DNA from: Neofusicoccum parvum
Taxonomy: Eukaryota; Ascomycota; Dothideomycetes; Botryosphaeriales; Botryosphaeriaceae
Assembly (NCBI GenBank): GCA_020912385.1
Contig: CP087216.1
Location: forward strand, 186,001-250,000
Reading direction: 5' to 3'
Length of the DNA: 64,000 bases
The translations under genes were made by a program, and so were the position numbers. The notes below the pieces were generated by a model. The model had not been told where the DNA came from. It saw nothing but the letters and a program-made list of their open reading frames with translations, and did not search any database. Below are positions 1 to 12,081 of this stretch, in pieces; the first letter of the stretch is position 1, and each line of letters opens with the position of its first letter.

Positions 1-540
1 GCCCACTCGCCGCCGCCGCCCAATCACCCGCCAGGCGCCCTGCACGCTCCTTCACGCCTGCGCATGCTGGTGCGACCTCTCGCAATGCAATGATCGCCGC
101 CCAGCTCACTGACGGCTAAGCTCCTGGACTCAGCAGCGGTGCGCCGAAAGTAAGTTTCGCCCTCAGCGCTGGCTGCGCGCTGCCGCTGGCGCGCCGCCTG
201 TCTTCAGCCTGGCCCCCCATCCGCTTACCGTATACTGTAGGGCTGAGCGTTCCCGGCCGACACCCGTGCTCGCAGTATCACGACACGATACGGCACCAAA
301 CCAGCGCAGCCCCTCGCCGCCGCAAGCCATTCACGCTCTCCACCTCCGCTCCTCTGCCTTTTCTCCACCATCCCACCCGCTCTCCCAGCTCCTTGCCTCT
401 CGCTCCCCTTCCCTTCCCTTCCTTGGCAGCCCTGCCCGTGGCGCCCGAGAGCCGGCCACTCAGCGCCAACCAGCCCTCAGCAGCTGCCCGCCACTAATCC
501 CCCGACTCAGCTGGTGGCGGCTTCCGCGTCGTCACCCCTA
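1..540. other. 5' flank of the C2H2 gene
   Basis: GC-rich and pyrimidine-rich DNA with CT-rich tracts around 340-430, as expected for a fungal promoter and 5' leader. Short open frames on both strands are low in complexity and show no domain. I see no gene here. Confidence 0.5.
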
Positions 541-2728
541 ATGGACATGTCGCACGCAACAACGACGCCGTCGATACGAATATATGACTCCGGCGCGCAC
601 CACTCCCACTTCGCCATCCCGCGCCGGTCGTCCTCGTATGCCTCCCCGACCGCTATTCCCATGGCCATTCCCAATGCACGAGACTCCCCGCCGCCGCCCT
701 TGCCTCCGCCGCGTTACATCAGCGAATTGAGCGATGGGCAGGATCCCGGGTGGCAGTGGGGCAATGGCCCGAATAGCTCGTCCTTCGGGAAGAATGCCTT
801 TGGCTCGGTGAAGCCGGGCTCCAGTCTCCTGGGCGGTCAGGTGAAACGGGACCACGCAGAAGAGAGCGAGCGAGGCGTCTGGACGAGGAGAGGAAGCTCG
901 CTCTCCACGGTCAAGCCCCAGGACACCGACATGGCCGCCGACAGCCTGAGTCACCACAGCGACGAGGATCGCCCCGATCTCCCACTCCCGTCCATGGCGA
1001 ACCACCGGTACGTCGCTCGCAGCGTGCGAAGCGCGCGCTCCCTGCTCCTCGTGTCCCGTGTTCCCTCTGCTAACACGGCCTCGTGCCTCCAGGCTCCAGA
1101 GCGAACGCCAGCTGGGCCAACGCTCCCTCGAGGACTCGTCGCAAGCATACGATAAGCAGCTGCTCTCCAAGATCGGCGGCCCAAACACGCCGAGCCGTGG
1201 CCCTGGCTCCGGTTTCCTCTCGACGAGCGCCCAGGAAACGTCGACGAGCCCGCACAACACATTAAGCAAGCTGAATGGCCAGCTCAAGCCGCTGTCGATG
1301 CCAGACCGTCGCCTGAGCTCCGTCGACCTCTCTGCATCGGGCTGGCCGCCAAGCTCGGGGGCCATCTCGCCGGGCCAGACGGGTTTCCGGAGTCCCATCT
1401 ACGGACCGGGGTCGGGCGAGAACCCTGCACCGCGCCCCTACGGCAGTGTTTCAGGCCCCAGTGGATACGAAGACCCTCACTCGCACAGGGGCAGTTACGA
1501 CCACACCGTTTTCCTAGAACCTGATTTTGCCATGGAGGAGAACGGCATGCGGGATTTGAACCTGAACGATCGCAGCCCTGCTGGATCGGACGAGTATCAG
1601 CTCAGCACCCACGGCGGCCTGAAGAGGCGGGCTTCGTCCCCGCCCACCGAGGCCAACCGCGAAGACCGCCCCAGCGGCGGCAACGACCTCTACCACCGCC
1701 GATCTGCGCAGATGTTGGTCAATCGCAATTCGCCCATTTCACGGTTCCACGCCAACCACGGCTCCGTGTCCTCGACTTCCTCCCTGGGCCAGCGGAACGG
1801 CTCTCTTGGATCCTCGTACGGCCTATCAATCGCCAGCAGCGCAACCAGCTACAACACGGATCGCCTCTCGCCCGGTGCACTTTCGCCTTCGGTCGATGAA
1901 TTCGGACCAGTGTCCCCGTATTCGACCAACAGGTCGCTGAACCCCAGCCCACGTGGCTCCCTGTCAAAGGCGCCGCACCACCAGCGCGGGCTTTCGGGCG
2001 AGGATGCCCTGCAGGGCCGCAAGCTGTCGGCAGACAGCCTGGCACACTCGCGGCAGAACAGCGTGTCCAAAATCCAGGGCCTCTACATTTGCGAGTGCTG
2101 CCCGAAGAAGCCGAAGAAATTCGACAGCGAGGAGGAGTTACGGTATGGATGCAGCCCCTCCAAGTCACCCCACCAAGCATTATCTCTAACGCGACCCGGG
2201 CGAGCCAGGATGCACGAGATGGAGAAGCAATACACGTGCGCCTACTGCCCGAACCGGTTCAAGAACAAGAACGAGGCCGAGCGACACCAAAACTCGCTGC
2301 ACCTGCGGCGCCATTCGTGGTCGTGCGCGGCGCTCTCGGGCGTCCAGGCGGCGTTCCACCCGTCGACAGTGCATCCCACGGTGGCCGACGTGTGTGGGTA
2401 CTGCGGTGAGGAGTTCCCGAACCCCGCGGACTGGGACGTACGAGCGGAACACCTGAATCACGTGCACAAATTCGGCGAATGCAACCAGGCCAAGAAATTC
2501 TTCCGTGCCGATCATTTCCGGCAGCATCTCAAACACAGCCACGCTGGCACGAGCGGAAAGTGGACCAACATGCTCGAGAACGCATGTATGAAAGACGAGC
2601 CTCCACCAAAGGAGCGGCTGGGCTCGGTGGGCTCGCTTCCCGGGTCGACCATGGGTCCTGGCGGCACGCTGACTGCAGTAGCCGCCCCTAAGCCTGGCGT
2701 CATCAGTGAAGCGCGTGATGAGTCTTGA
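541..2728 (+). CDS. C2H2 zinc-finger protein, probable transcription factor
   Basis: Predicted protein of 678 aa from three exons: 541-1007, 1093-2142 and 2209-2728. The start is the first in-frame ATG; a codon at 514 in the same frame is GTG. The first ~480 residues are Ser/Pro-rich and look disordered. The C-terminal part (from ~residue 487) holds a cluster of Cys/His fingers: a first finger beginning YICECCPKK, a second with CAYCPNRFKNKNEAERH, then CGYCGEEF with later His pairs. The arrangement matches a fungal family of putative C2H2 regulators; DNA binding and nuclear location are inferred from that. The second intron (66 nt, CTAAC branch site) lies inside the first finger, is a multiple of three and has no in-frame stop. 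Removing it joins ...EELR to MHEMEKQYTC and restores finger spacing. Target genes cannot be told from sequence. Confidence 0.85.
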
Positions 2729-4570
2729 GCGGGCGTTACAGGGCGAGTTTGACTAGCGATTGCTGAGCGAGCATGATTGTCATCCAGCATTTTGTCGCGG
2801 CGTCATTAGAACCATTCACATATCATTCCGAGGGAGGCGCGGTCCGACTCTGCGCAAAAGTCACCCGGACAGTCGGCCTTCTCCCGTTGGAAATTTGGTC
2901 GTCGTTTTGAAACACATCTCTGTTTGGCATTGGTGGATAAAAGTACTTATTTCGAGGTTTCTCATTGTTGCTCCTCATCACGGATTCTCCCTGACTCATG
3001 CAGGAGTCTATCTCGTACTTGGTGGTCTTCACGATGTCACGACGGCGTACGTGGGCGGTTCCCGGGCTGGTGGGAGGATTTCCTTTTTCTGCTCGCGTTG
3101 CATTTGCTTACTCCCACGCACACACACATTTACACACACTTTGCTGAAGGCAGCCCTCACGCACACGGCGTTGCTGCAGCACCGCACACAGCACAACCAT
3201 CACGGTTCGATCCTTCGTTTTTCACATTCAGGGTGTCATTGGGGGGTTTCTGGGGCGGGACGGGAGCACAATAATTGGATGGCCGGAGTTGGAGCGTCGA
3301 GGAGCGCCTCTCCACTGATCTGCAGGTCGCGACGCACGAGTTTCCGCCGTAATTAGCGTCAGATCAGACGCCCGGCACTTTTTCTTAAAGAGGGAAAAAG
3401 TACACACACAAAGAAGGTCTCTGGGTTCTCTCTCCTCTGTCCGCGCGTGTCCTGTGACGTGTGACTGCTCTCGCTCTGCAACGACTCCCACGGCCGGCGT
3501 GCTGGCGCTGAAACGGAGGCCTATCGTTTCGGCCAGTCCGGCCGGAGCAGGCGCTCGGTTGATGCCGCGGACTCGTGCTCGTGTCCGGTCTGGCGGCGCT
3601 GGGATGAGGGCCTTACTGTCCTGCTTTAAAGCTGCGGCTCTCCACCGCCCTTTATTTAGCAGCTGTTTGACGGCGGCAGACGGCATCGGGGAGCCCGCAA
3701 TATTGGCCGCGAGCGTCGAGGCCTCGAAGCAGGCTGCGATCGCCGGCGGTGAAACGGCGCTCCCGCTGCCGCGCGCTTCTCTACTCGACGGAGCCCGTTT
3801 CCTGCTGGCGTGCATGAACGGGCAAAATTGGCCATGTTCTCTTTCGGCCCCTTGGACGCGGCCCCCTAACGATAACCGTCTCTCCACACTGGCACTCCTC
3901 CCTCTTTCCGCCCTAATCCGCCGGCGGCCAGGGTGGCTGTTGCGGTGCAAGCGAGACCACATCCAAAACTCGTGCTGACCCACGTATAGTGCGGCCTCCG
4001 TCCGATCGCCTGCCCGATCTGCGCGGCACACGACGACATGTATATCCCGCCGTGGCACGTCTTAGAGTTTGCCGGCCATGCACGGGGCCGCATGGATGGC
4101 GGCCGCCGTGGGCATGGTGATGGGAGGAGGGAGCCTCACATCAGATGAACGACCGGTCCGTGCTTACGTCAGTTTACCTTTCTGGAAGCTTTCCCTTGCC
4201 CTGCAACGCCGCGTGGTTTCTCATCAAGACGAAGGCGCCGCTGCGCTCGCTGCCCGCGCTGCTCGGGGCGCGGCGACTTCTCCCTGCGTGCACTCCCGCC
4301 GTCAGACGACCCGCTGGCTCGCCCGCTGCAGTTCCTGCTTCACCGTACGCGTCCGCACGGGAGGCCGACTGATCCAGCTAGCCAGACCCCTTGGCAAGCC
4401 AGGTCAGAACTCAGGACAGCGCGGTGGTGGCGCCCGAGAGCCTTGTGGACGACAAACCGCTAAGCCACGCACACGGCGCCGTCGCCGAGCCAGGAACAGC
4501 GGCAGCAGCTTGCTGGGTGTTGACGCTCACTCCCGCAGCTCGCGCCTATACCGCAGCTGGCGCTACTGCC

Positions 4571-4605
4571 GCTGCCCGCTGCCCGCTGCCCGCTGTCCGC
4601 TGCCC
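4571..4605. repeat. 7-nt tandem repeat (GCTGCCC)
   Basis: Five consecutive copies of GCTGCCC, the fourth with one mismatch (GCTGTCC). A simple minisatellite in non-coding DNA. Confidence 0.85.
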
Positions 4606-7600
4606 GCGGCCTGCCGTTTCTTCGACTCTGCACTGCTGCTCCGTGCTGCTGCTCACTTGCGCCGCGCTGACCGCCCATCTCCGTTGCCGTCTGCTCTCCG
4701 TCGCCCATCACCTGGCCGGTTCAAACGGGAAGTGATGCGCGTGGGTACACCACCATGCTCCGCCTTCACCTGCCCGGGAGCCCCAGCGGACACCAGGCCA
4801 CGCCCCGGCGTGACTGACCAACGCCTGCGCCAGCGCCTACACCCACGCTCTCCTCCGTCGGCCCGACAGCCGGCTCCAGATGGGACGTCCCCCTCGTCAC
4901 ACAGACGGCCAGAAAATAGGGTAAAAACTAAGGTTTTAGGGTTTGGGGTCCAGATCGTGCAGTGCTTACTCCATGCGCAGGGCTGTTGTCCTCCTATGTG
5001 CTCGCCGGTGCTGCCGCTGGCGATGCTCCCTTGCAAACCGGTCAGTGATGACGAGTCTCCAGGAGTGGCAAATGAGGGGATGCAATGGCACGAGGGTGTA
5101 GCAGGCAGGAAAGAAGGGCGTGCGACGGCGCAGTTCCCACTACCGCGCCTTGCCCCGCGGCCGCACGCAGAAGCCAGGGCGCCACCGCATGGCCTGGATG
5201 CGCCATTCTCAGGTCCAGCCGATCCGGTGGCTGCTGAATGGCTTGGCCTGCCCCCCTGCCCGCCGGCTTCTCTCCCACCGTTGCTTGGCTGGCCGCCAGG
5301 CGTGCTCTTGCAGACGGAGCAGAGCAAACACGCAGATCCGCCGCCTGGATCAGCATGTGCGAACCCGGGACGTGGAGGGAGCTGGCGGCTAGCGTGCAAG
5401 GCCGCCGCCGCCTGTCAGCTGCCACTGTCAAACGTCCAACAAACCGGCCGCTCAGACCCTATCATCCGGCTCCTGTGAGCAAGTGTTGTTGAACGTTTGA
5501 CGTAGTACGTACACTAGGGTCCTGTATGTCAGACGGTCCGGATGCTGCTTCTTTCCTGCTGAAGCCTTGCTGCTGATCCCGCCGCTACTGCACCGCCCGC
5601 TCTCGAATGCTCCATGTCCCCTCGCACTGCTCCCCACACGCCAACACCTCCGCACCGGAACTCTCCCGTCGGTCCCCGCGCCCGGATCTTCGTGTGTCAC
5701 ACTCCATTATCTCCCCTCCACCGATCGCAGCATGGAGGGAGAAGCGAATGAGGGCAGATACGATGCTGACGCTGATTACTATACTCGCACCGTAGCGCAT
5801 CATCTTCCCGCACACAGTCATACTTCTAAAACGTCCCCGCAAGGACATGCGTGCGTGCCCTGCGTTGGGCTTTTGAGCTTGTGGGATCCCTGTCTCCTGG
5901 ACATTATTCCCAATTGCTCCATTAACTCCGTCACCGTCAGCAGAAAGCAAACAACAGGTGGGTCTCCGCTCGAAATCGGCCGGCCGGTTCACCTCCACGT
6001 CCACTTCCCGCGGCCCAGGCATGGCTCCGCGCCCCGAGAGGTCGCCCACTTCCCGGCTCACTGCAGACGGGGGAAAGAGACTGGGTGGTTGTGTTGTGCT
6101 GCGGGAAGGAAGCGTGGTGATGAGCGCCCGGGTCCGGGGTCGTTGTTGAGGTTACACCTCGGAGAGTAATGGATATTCGCAGAGCCAGGGGGGTGCATGG
6201 GGAACGAGCTCAACCACACTGCTTCACTCCGCACGTTTCGCCAGCGAGGACGTAGGAACGGCTGTTCTCCTTATCGCCGGGACAGCACTGTGGCTTGCGT
6301 GACTCTGTGGCTCATTTCTCCTCTCGTCACCTGTTCCCGTGCCCACGGACTCATCAAAGGCGTCTGTGTTTCTTTTTCTCACGAACCATGATCTTCTGAC
6401 GGCTTCCTCCTGATCGACGGCTCTTCAAGATTGCAACAAATGCGGGCAAAGGTCGATGTTAGCGTGGACGTGGGAAATCGGTAGAGTAGTTAGGGCGGGG
6501 CAAGAGCTGAGGTTCGGTCTTGGTCATTCGCCCTATCTATATCAGCATGTAGTAAGCACACACCGCCAGACATCCCCCATCCCCCGACAGTCAATGAGAA
6601 GGCGTGGACGCTAGCAAGCGTCCTTTTTCTCTCTCGCACTAAACAATGACTTGCTTTTTGCAAGCTCGAATCTCATATGTATGTCATTCCTTTCCTGACG
6701 AGAGAAGCTTGGCGGTCGCGTGGCGTCCTGGTTTTAACCGTATAGTAATAGCACTCTCTTCCTGCGCTCCTTCAAACCTTCAGCATTAGGATGCTTATGC
6801 TCGTATCCGCGAGGCCTTTCCTCCGCTCCCTCTATCTATCTCACTATCTGATCCTTCTCCAGCGCAGACCAGCCGCCTCATTACGCGTCCAAACTGCACC
6901 ATCCCGTCCCGACCGCCACCTCCTTACATGCAGCACAAGGACTTCGAAGTCTCAATAAGACCGACGCCGAGACATGAGCGCATACACAAGCCCCACAAGT
7001 CTCCATGGCAATCCCGCGTGCGCGCATGTACGTACATCCGTATAAGACATGCACTCCCTACGTACATACCGAAACCCTGCGACACCGGTGAAAATACCCC
7101 TACACCGACCAACCACACGCCATCGCCGATCCCACCATTTACCTATTCCCGCCTTTGACTGTCTTGGCGAGAAATCCTTCCTCCTTCCCTCTCCCTTATC
7201 TCCATTGCCCTATTCCGTCATCTCTAGGGCACAACTCCTCATCGCGTCGTCTTCGTCGTCGTTGCATTGACTGCTCACGTAGACATACGAGGAACACGCG
7301 CTCCTTTCCTGCACGCCGAGAAAAGGCACGAGAAGGAACAAAAGCAAACAAGGCTGAAAAACTGTCTCAGCCTTGCAGCCCGCAAGGCCCCGGGGAGGCG
7401 GGGGCCAACTTTTCTCTCTCCCCTTCCCTGCCCTGCCTGCCAACCGCACCGGGCCCCCCTGCAACCTTTGCCCTGACGCTCCCAGCCAATCAATCCCGAT
7501 CTCTGTGCTCCCGCTCTACTCTGCCTTACGCTGCCCTGCGGCCCCCAAACGCGCGCGCAACACGGCGTGCGCCCCAGCCTTGTCCTTGCCCTACATGCCG

Positions 7601-8497
7601 TTCAGCCCTGCCTCGCTGCTTGGCTTGGTTGATTCTTCTCGCCCCTGAGCAGAAAAGAAGCTCTTTTCCGCCCCACGAGCGAAAAGATCTGCGTTGCGTT
7701 GCGGATGAGGGGAGCACGAAAGTACATATGTACATTGCTTACTTTTTCCCAACACACACGCACACACACTAACTCCGGACCCTTTTTTTTGCCCACCATT
7801 TCCCTCCTCCTCCTTTCCCGCATGCATCATCCCCGGCTACGCCAATGACGACATGCCCATTTTTTTCTTCGTGCAGCCGCAGAACGAGCCAATCGCGTCC
7901 AATCAACCCCCAGAGCAATTATCATCTTCGTCCGTCGATCGACAGAAAGCCAGCCAATAGGATCTCTCCACCGCAGTCGTCAATTCTTTTTTTCTCTCTC
8001 TCTTTCGTTCTTGCTTGCAACAAGCGAGGACTGGGAACAGCCTCCAAAACCTTCAGCCAGCCACCTTTCCGTCTCGACTGCCCCCCCTGGTACGGTTTAC
8101 AGACCGTATTGGTGGGATATTGTGCGTCCCCCCCGGCGCCGCAACAGCCGTTGGCCGAAAAGGAAAGAAAGAGGGAAAAAGAAGAGAGGACGCAAAAACG
8201 AGCGCGTCTATGTCGTGCCACGGCCGGTTGTTCGGACGCCTCGAATGTTATCCCCCTCCCTCCCTCTCATGCAGGGAATAAGGTGACTTTCCCAAACGAC
8301 ACGAAAGACGCGTGACTGCCCGCCCCCCGTGCTGGATGGGGGGGAAGAAAAAAAAGCGTAACCCCAGACCTACAGATTCAGCCTTGTGGAGCGAGATGTG
8401 TCTTACGCGCTCCGCCGCATGTGACAGGAGCGCGAAGGTGCAGAACGGTCACCACAAGGGCTCGGAAGCGGAGAGGAGAGACTCCGATACCCTGCTA

Positions 8498-8505
8498 TGA
8501 CGTCA
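8498..8505. promoter_or_regulatory. CRE palindrome TGACGTCA
   Basis: A perfect 8-bp TGACGTCA, the binding site of CREB/ATF-type bZIP factors. No gene start is visible nearby, so function is unproven and chance occurrence is possible. Confidence 0.2.
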
Positions 8506-10151
8506 AGAGAGGGAGGATACCCTCATGTCCGGGGACGAAACAGAAAAAAAAAAACAGGGCGTTCGCTAAGGAAAAAGCAAAAAATCAATCGTCGACTGCT
8601 CCTGCCGCAATGCCTTTAGTCTACCCGTGATCCCGCCGCCGCCGCAGGCTCGAACCAAACGCCAAAAGAAGCGGCCAGCGGCTCTGGCTCCGCGACATGG
8701 GTACTCCGCACAACGTGCAGGTGCTTTTGCTGCCCCGGTTGGCGAAAGATAGAGGAAGAATTCGACACCCCTTGTCGGGGCCCTGGTGCTCCCCACTAGT
8801 TCTTTACTCCACAAACGCCCTGGTATAACGAACTGCAATAAACGGCAGGCGAGCGGTGGGCGTCCGGATCGGCCCTACGATAGCGCAAGCCCAACGCACG
8901 CGGATGGACGTAGGTGGTGACAAGTAACGAAGCGTCGTGGATCATGGGGCCACGGACCAATTCCGGTCACACTTCTTGTGGAGGGAAAGAGTAACTGAGA
9001 GGAGACGTATACTTGTGCGCAACGTACACCAAACGTAACACACGCCCGCACCCAGATCCGCGGGTTCAAGGCCCAGGATTGGGATCATGAATGCAGGAAA
9101 AGTAGAGAAAGGAAAAAGGTGGGCATGCGGCGGGAATACTTTGGCCCAATCGGAGTTATGTTGTTGTCCCACGTCGCGCTTTTTCCTGGGAATGTTGCAA
9201 GGGAATGAAAAAGGCATGTTGTACAAACGGCACCTGGCTACATGCAAACCCAGAAGCTCGCACCCTCCGTGTTCAATCCGTCATGCACATGGGGCGAATA
9301 CGAGGCTGCATACCAGAGGCAGGTGTCGAGTGACAACGATGTGAGGTGGATCCACCACGGTAAGCGCAGCATGGAGGGGGGTGTGGGGGGAAAGCAAGAG
9401 GTCTTCGCAGATGCCAAGAGCTGTACGGCGCAGGTCTATACCGGAAAGCGTGGGAAGCGCGTGGCCCGATGTCTGGTGGGGCAAAAGCAAAAGACGCTGA
9501 CGGAGTAACAGCCGACATTGGGTACACCAATCGAGGTAGCCGACGCGGCGGCAAAAACGGGCAAGATTGCTCATGGTTCGGAAGGGCGGGAGTGACTTGT
9601 GCTGCAGACGGCTCGAAGCCGCGGCCTAGCGCGCGATCCATGCCCGCAATCTCTGCGGGGACGGGGCAGCGTGGCCGCCGATGCGAAACGGGGCCGGGCG
9701 GGCACAGGGCTGAAGATGTTCTGGAGAAGCCGGCGCATGAGTAAGCCGCAGTCGGGCGGGCGTGATAACAGGTCGATTTCGCTACTGGCTTGCAATCCTT
9801 CCACGCTCGCGGCTGCCTCGTCTCGCGCGCCAACGCTGCTGCTGCCTTTCTTCAGATCCTCCGCGAGGGACGGCGGGCGGGCTGGGTCGATGGTGCTCGG
9901 AGCAGGCGCCGCAGAAGTGTTGTGCACCCTGCCGTCAGCAGCGCGCCTCGTGTCACTCGCTAAGTGCTGACTGCATCTTACACCTCACTAGAACGTCCTG
10001 GGGCTTAGCGACATCGGGTAGGATGTGCGCCAGGAATCGCTAGCGCCTATCTTGCCATGGCTTTCGATATTTGCGACGAGTCAGATGGGAATCATGGGGA
10101 TGCAATGTGGAAGCTGGGCGATGCTGCAACATGCAGCCTGCGGTGCTGGCC

Positions 10152-11191
10152 TCACAGATCGCCCGTGGGAGCCGACGGGAAGAGGGACGGGTTCGCAAGT
10201 CGTTCTTTGTTGCGCCGGGCAGCTTCGGCGTCGCGGATGCGTTTGATGCGCATGTTGTAGAAGTTCCTGCGCGCCGATTAGTCATGCTTGGTCGTGGCCA
10301 GCCCGGCGCTCGTCCAGACTGCCCCAGGGCGAGACGCTGCGTCGCTTGCGGACGGAAGCGGCCATGCCCCACAGGGCGAGGTTCCTTGAGCGGCGGCTGG
10401 CGTGAATGCAGATGCTTCCTTTGCGGATGCACCATTGCATATCGACATGACTCGGAGCTCGGGGGGACAGCCGCGTCGCATCCGAAAGCGAGCGGAGACA
10501 GACATCCGGACGGGCAGTCAAAGCTGCTGGGCTATACGCCCGCATGTATGCTTCGCTCGGTATGGATGTGCGGTGCCCCTTCGGGCCAGGCAGGGGTTAT
10601 TAGGGGGTTGAGTCACGGGACGGGTACGTACTTCTTGAGCGTGAAGATGCGCGGGCCGTCATCAGCTTTCGTCTCGGCTTGATTGGAAAGAGATTTGATC
10701 TGTTGCACATTAGCTACACGGGCGCGCGGGCTGGGAGCAGGCGGGCCTGCCTTCTCGTCCCGCTCCTGCTCGTCGTTCTTGTCCTCGTCGGCCTCGTCCT
10801 TCTTGTCCTCCTTGTCCTTCTCCTTGTCCTTGCCCTTGTCCTTCTCTTTTGCCTTGCGCCTCTCCTTCTTGCGGCGCTGCTTCTCCTCGTACTCGTCCTT
10901 GATCTTCTGGACCTCGCGGTCCATCTCTTCCTTTTTCTGCTTCTCGGCTGCAGCGGCGGCCTCGTCGGCATCGGGCTCGCAGAAGCCGCGGTCCTTGAGG
11001 TGGCCGATGCAGATGTAGAAGAAGTCCTTGGGGATTCAGCACGCGGCGGATGGCTGGCGGGCGGGAGGCATGCTGACCTTGCTGTCCGGGGTGATCAGCA
11101 CGCTGGACGACGGCTTGAAGCAGATCCAGCAGGCCTTCGCCTGGGCGTCGGCCACGCGGCGGTGGTGCCAGACGTTCTGGAGCGTCGCCAT
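10152..11191 (-). CDS. VFA1: Vps4-associated protein Vfa1 (formerly DUF1742)
   Basis: Predicted 207-aa protein from exons 11191-11078, 11026-10632 and 10266-10152. The N-terminus carries the family's Cys motif CWICFKPSSSVLITPDSK followed by DFFYICIGHLKDRGFC. A highly charged Lys/Glu/Asp coiled-coil fills the middle, and the C-terminal exon begins KNFYNMRIKRIRDAEAARR and ends PTGDL. Yeast Vfa1 binds the MIT domain of the ESCRT ATPase Vps4 and stimulates it at endosomes; the same role is inferred. The second intron is long (365 nt): donor GTACGT at 10631, branch GACTAAT, acceptor GCGCAG. Reading straight through it gives an early stop at 10613 and loses the conserved tail, so the spliced form is preferred; phases match exactly. 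Divergent from ARG4. Confidence 0.85.
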
Positions 11192-11504
11192 GCTCTCCGG
11201 GCTCGCCGCGGCGCACGTCCAGCTGGGGAGGAGTGGAGGGAGGAGTACGTCACGCGGGGCGCGCGGCTTTGGGCGCGGGCTGGGCCGCAGTTGAGCCGGC
11301 GCCGCGCTTATCGATAACAATTCCATCTCAATTTCCATTGCGAAGTCGGTGATTCGCGCGCAGAGCCTGTGCTCAACCCAACACCCTCCCCGCAGCTCCG
11401 CCATTGACTCACTGCCCGCTGCCTCCTCGCCGTCTCTCGCGCACACCCCGTCGGGACCACTGCCAGCCAGCTTCTCCCCGCCGCACACCCGCCGCCTGCC
11501 CACC
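11192..11504. promoter_or_regulatory. Bidirectional promoter region VFA1/ARG4
   Basis: 313 bp separate two divergent start codons, so both promoters must lie here or overlap. It contains a perfect TGACTCA nearer to ARG4 and a pyrimidine-rich leader before ARG4. Confidence 0.6.
11405..11411. promoter_or_regulatory. Gcn4/CPC1-type site TGACTCA upstream of ARG4
   Basis: Perfect general-amino-acid-control element, 94-100 bp before the ARG4 start. Gcn4 in yeast and CPC1/CpcA in moulds bind this motif at amino-acid biosynthesis genes. Position and gene function agree; binding is inferred. Confidence 0.6.
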
Positions 11505-11899
11505 ATGGCTGAGTCCAAGCCCAGCAAGACCATGCTCTGGGGCGGCCGCTTCACAGGTAACGCCAATTGGCACGCCCCGATGCTCCTGCCGCCCAGTCCC
11601 CGTCCTGATCCACCTGCGCAGGCGGCCTCGACCCGTTGATGGTCGCCTACAACGAGTCCATCTACTTCGACCGCGCCTTCTACGCCCAGGACATCGCCGG
11701 CTCCATTGCCTACGCCCGCCAGAATGCCAAGCTGGGCATCCTGACCGACGACGAGTTCCGCGCCATTGAGACGGGATTCCAGCAGGTCAAGCAGGAGTGG
11801 GAGTCCGGCGCCTTCGACATCAAGCCGGGCGTCGACGAGGACATCCACACCGCCAACGAGCGCCGTCTGGGCGAGATCATCGGCACCAACATTGCCGGC

Positions 11900-11940
<41 letters not shown>

Positions 11941-12044
11941 CGACATCCGCATGTGGCTACGCGAGAAGCTGCGCGAGATCGAGCGCTACCTGATTGACTT
12001 CCTCAACGTCGTCGCTGCCCGCGCCGAGAAGGAGATTGACCCCG

Positions 12045-12081
<37 letters not shown>

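Larger units (their letters stand above)
2729..10151. other. 7.4-kb gene-poor interval between convergent genes
   Basis: This lies between the 3' ends of the C2H2 gene (+) and VFA1 (-). Many open frames of 60-470 codons exist on both strands, but they are low-complexity, Arg/Pro/Ser/Ala-rich, overlap one another and show no domain or clear exon structure. The longest (4069-5478 +) follows a GC-rich stretch and I do not accept it. I see CT-rich tracts, CA-rich runs near 3110-3140, a 7-nt tandem repeat and one perfect CRE palindrome. A non-coding RNA or a gene of many tiny exons cannot be excluded. Confidence 0.5.

Noticed and set aside
4919..4950. TTTTAGGGTTTGGGG, telomere-like
   Set aside because: Only about one to two repeat units and imperfect; not an interstitial telomere.
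4069..5478. 469-codon open frame on the + strand
   Set aside because: Arg/Pro/Ala/Ser-rich, low complexity and GC-driven, with overlapping long frames on both strands; no domain and no exon signals.
8640..8665. TCGAACC, possible minus-strand tRNA T-arm
   Set aside because: No pairing T stem or acceptor stem around it.
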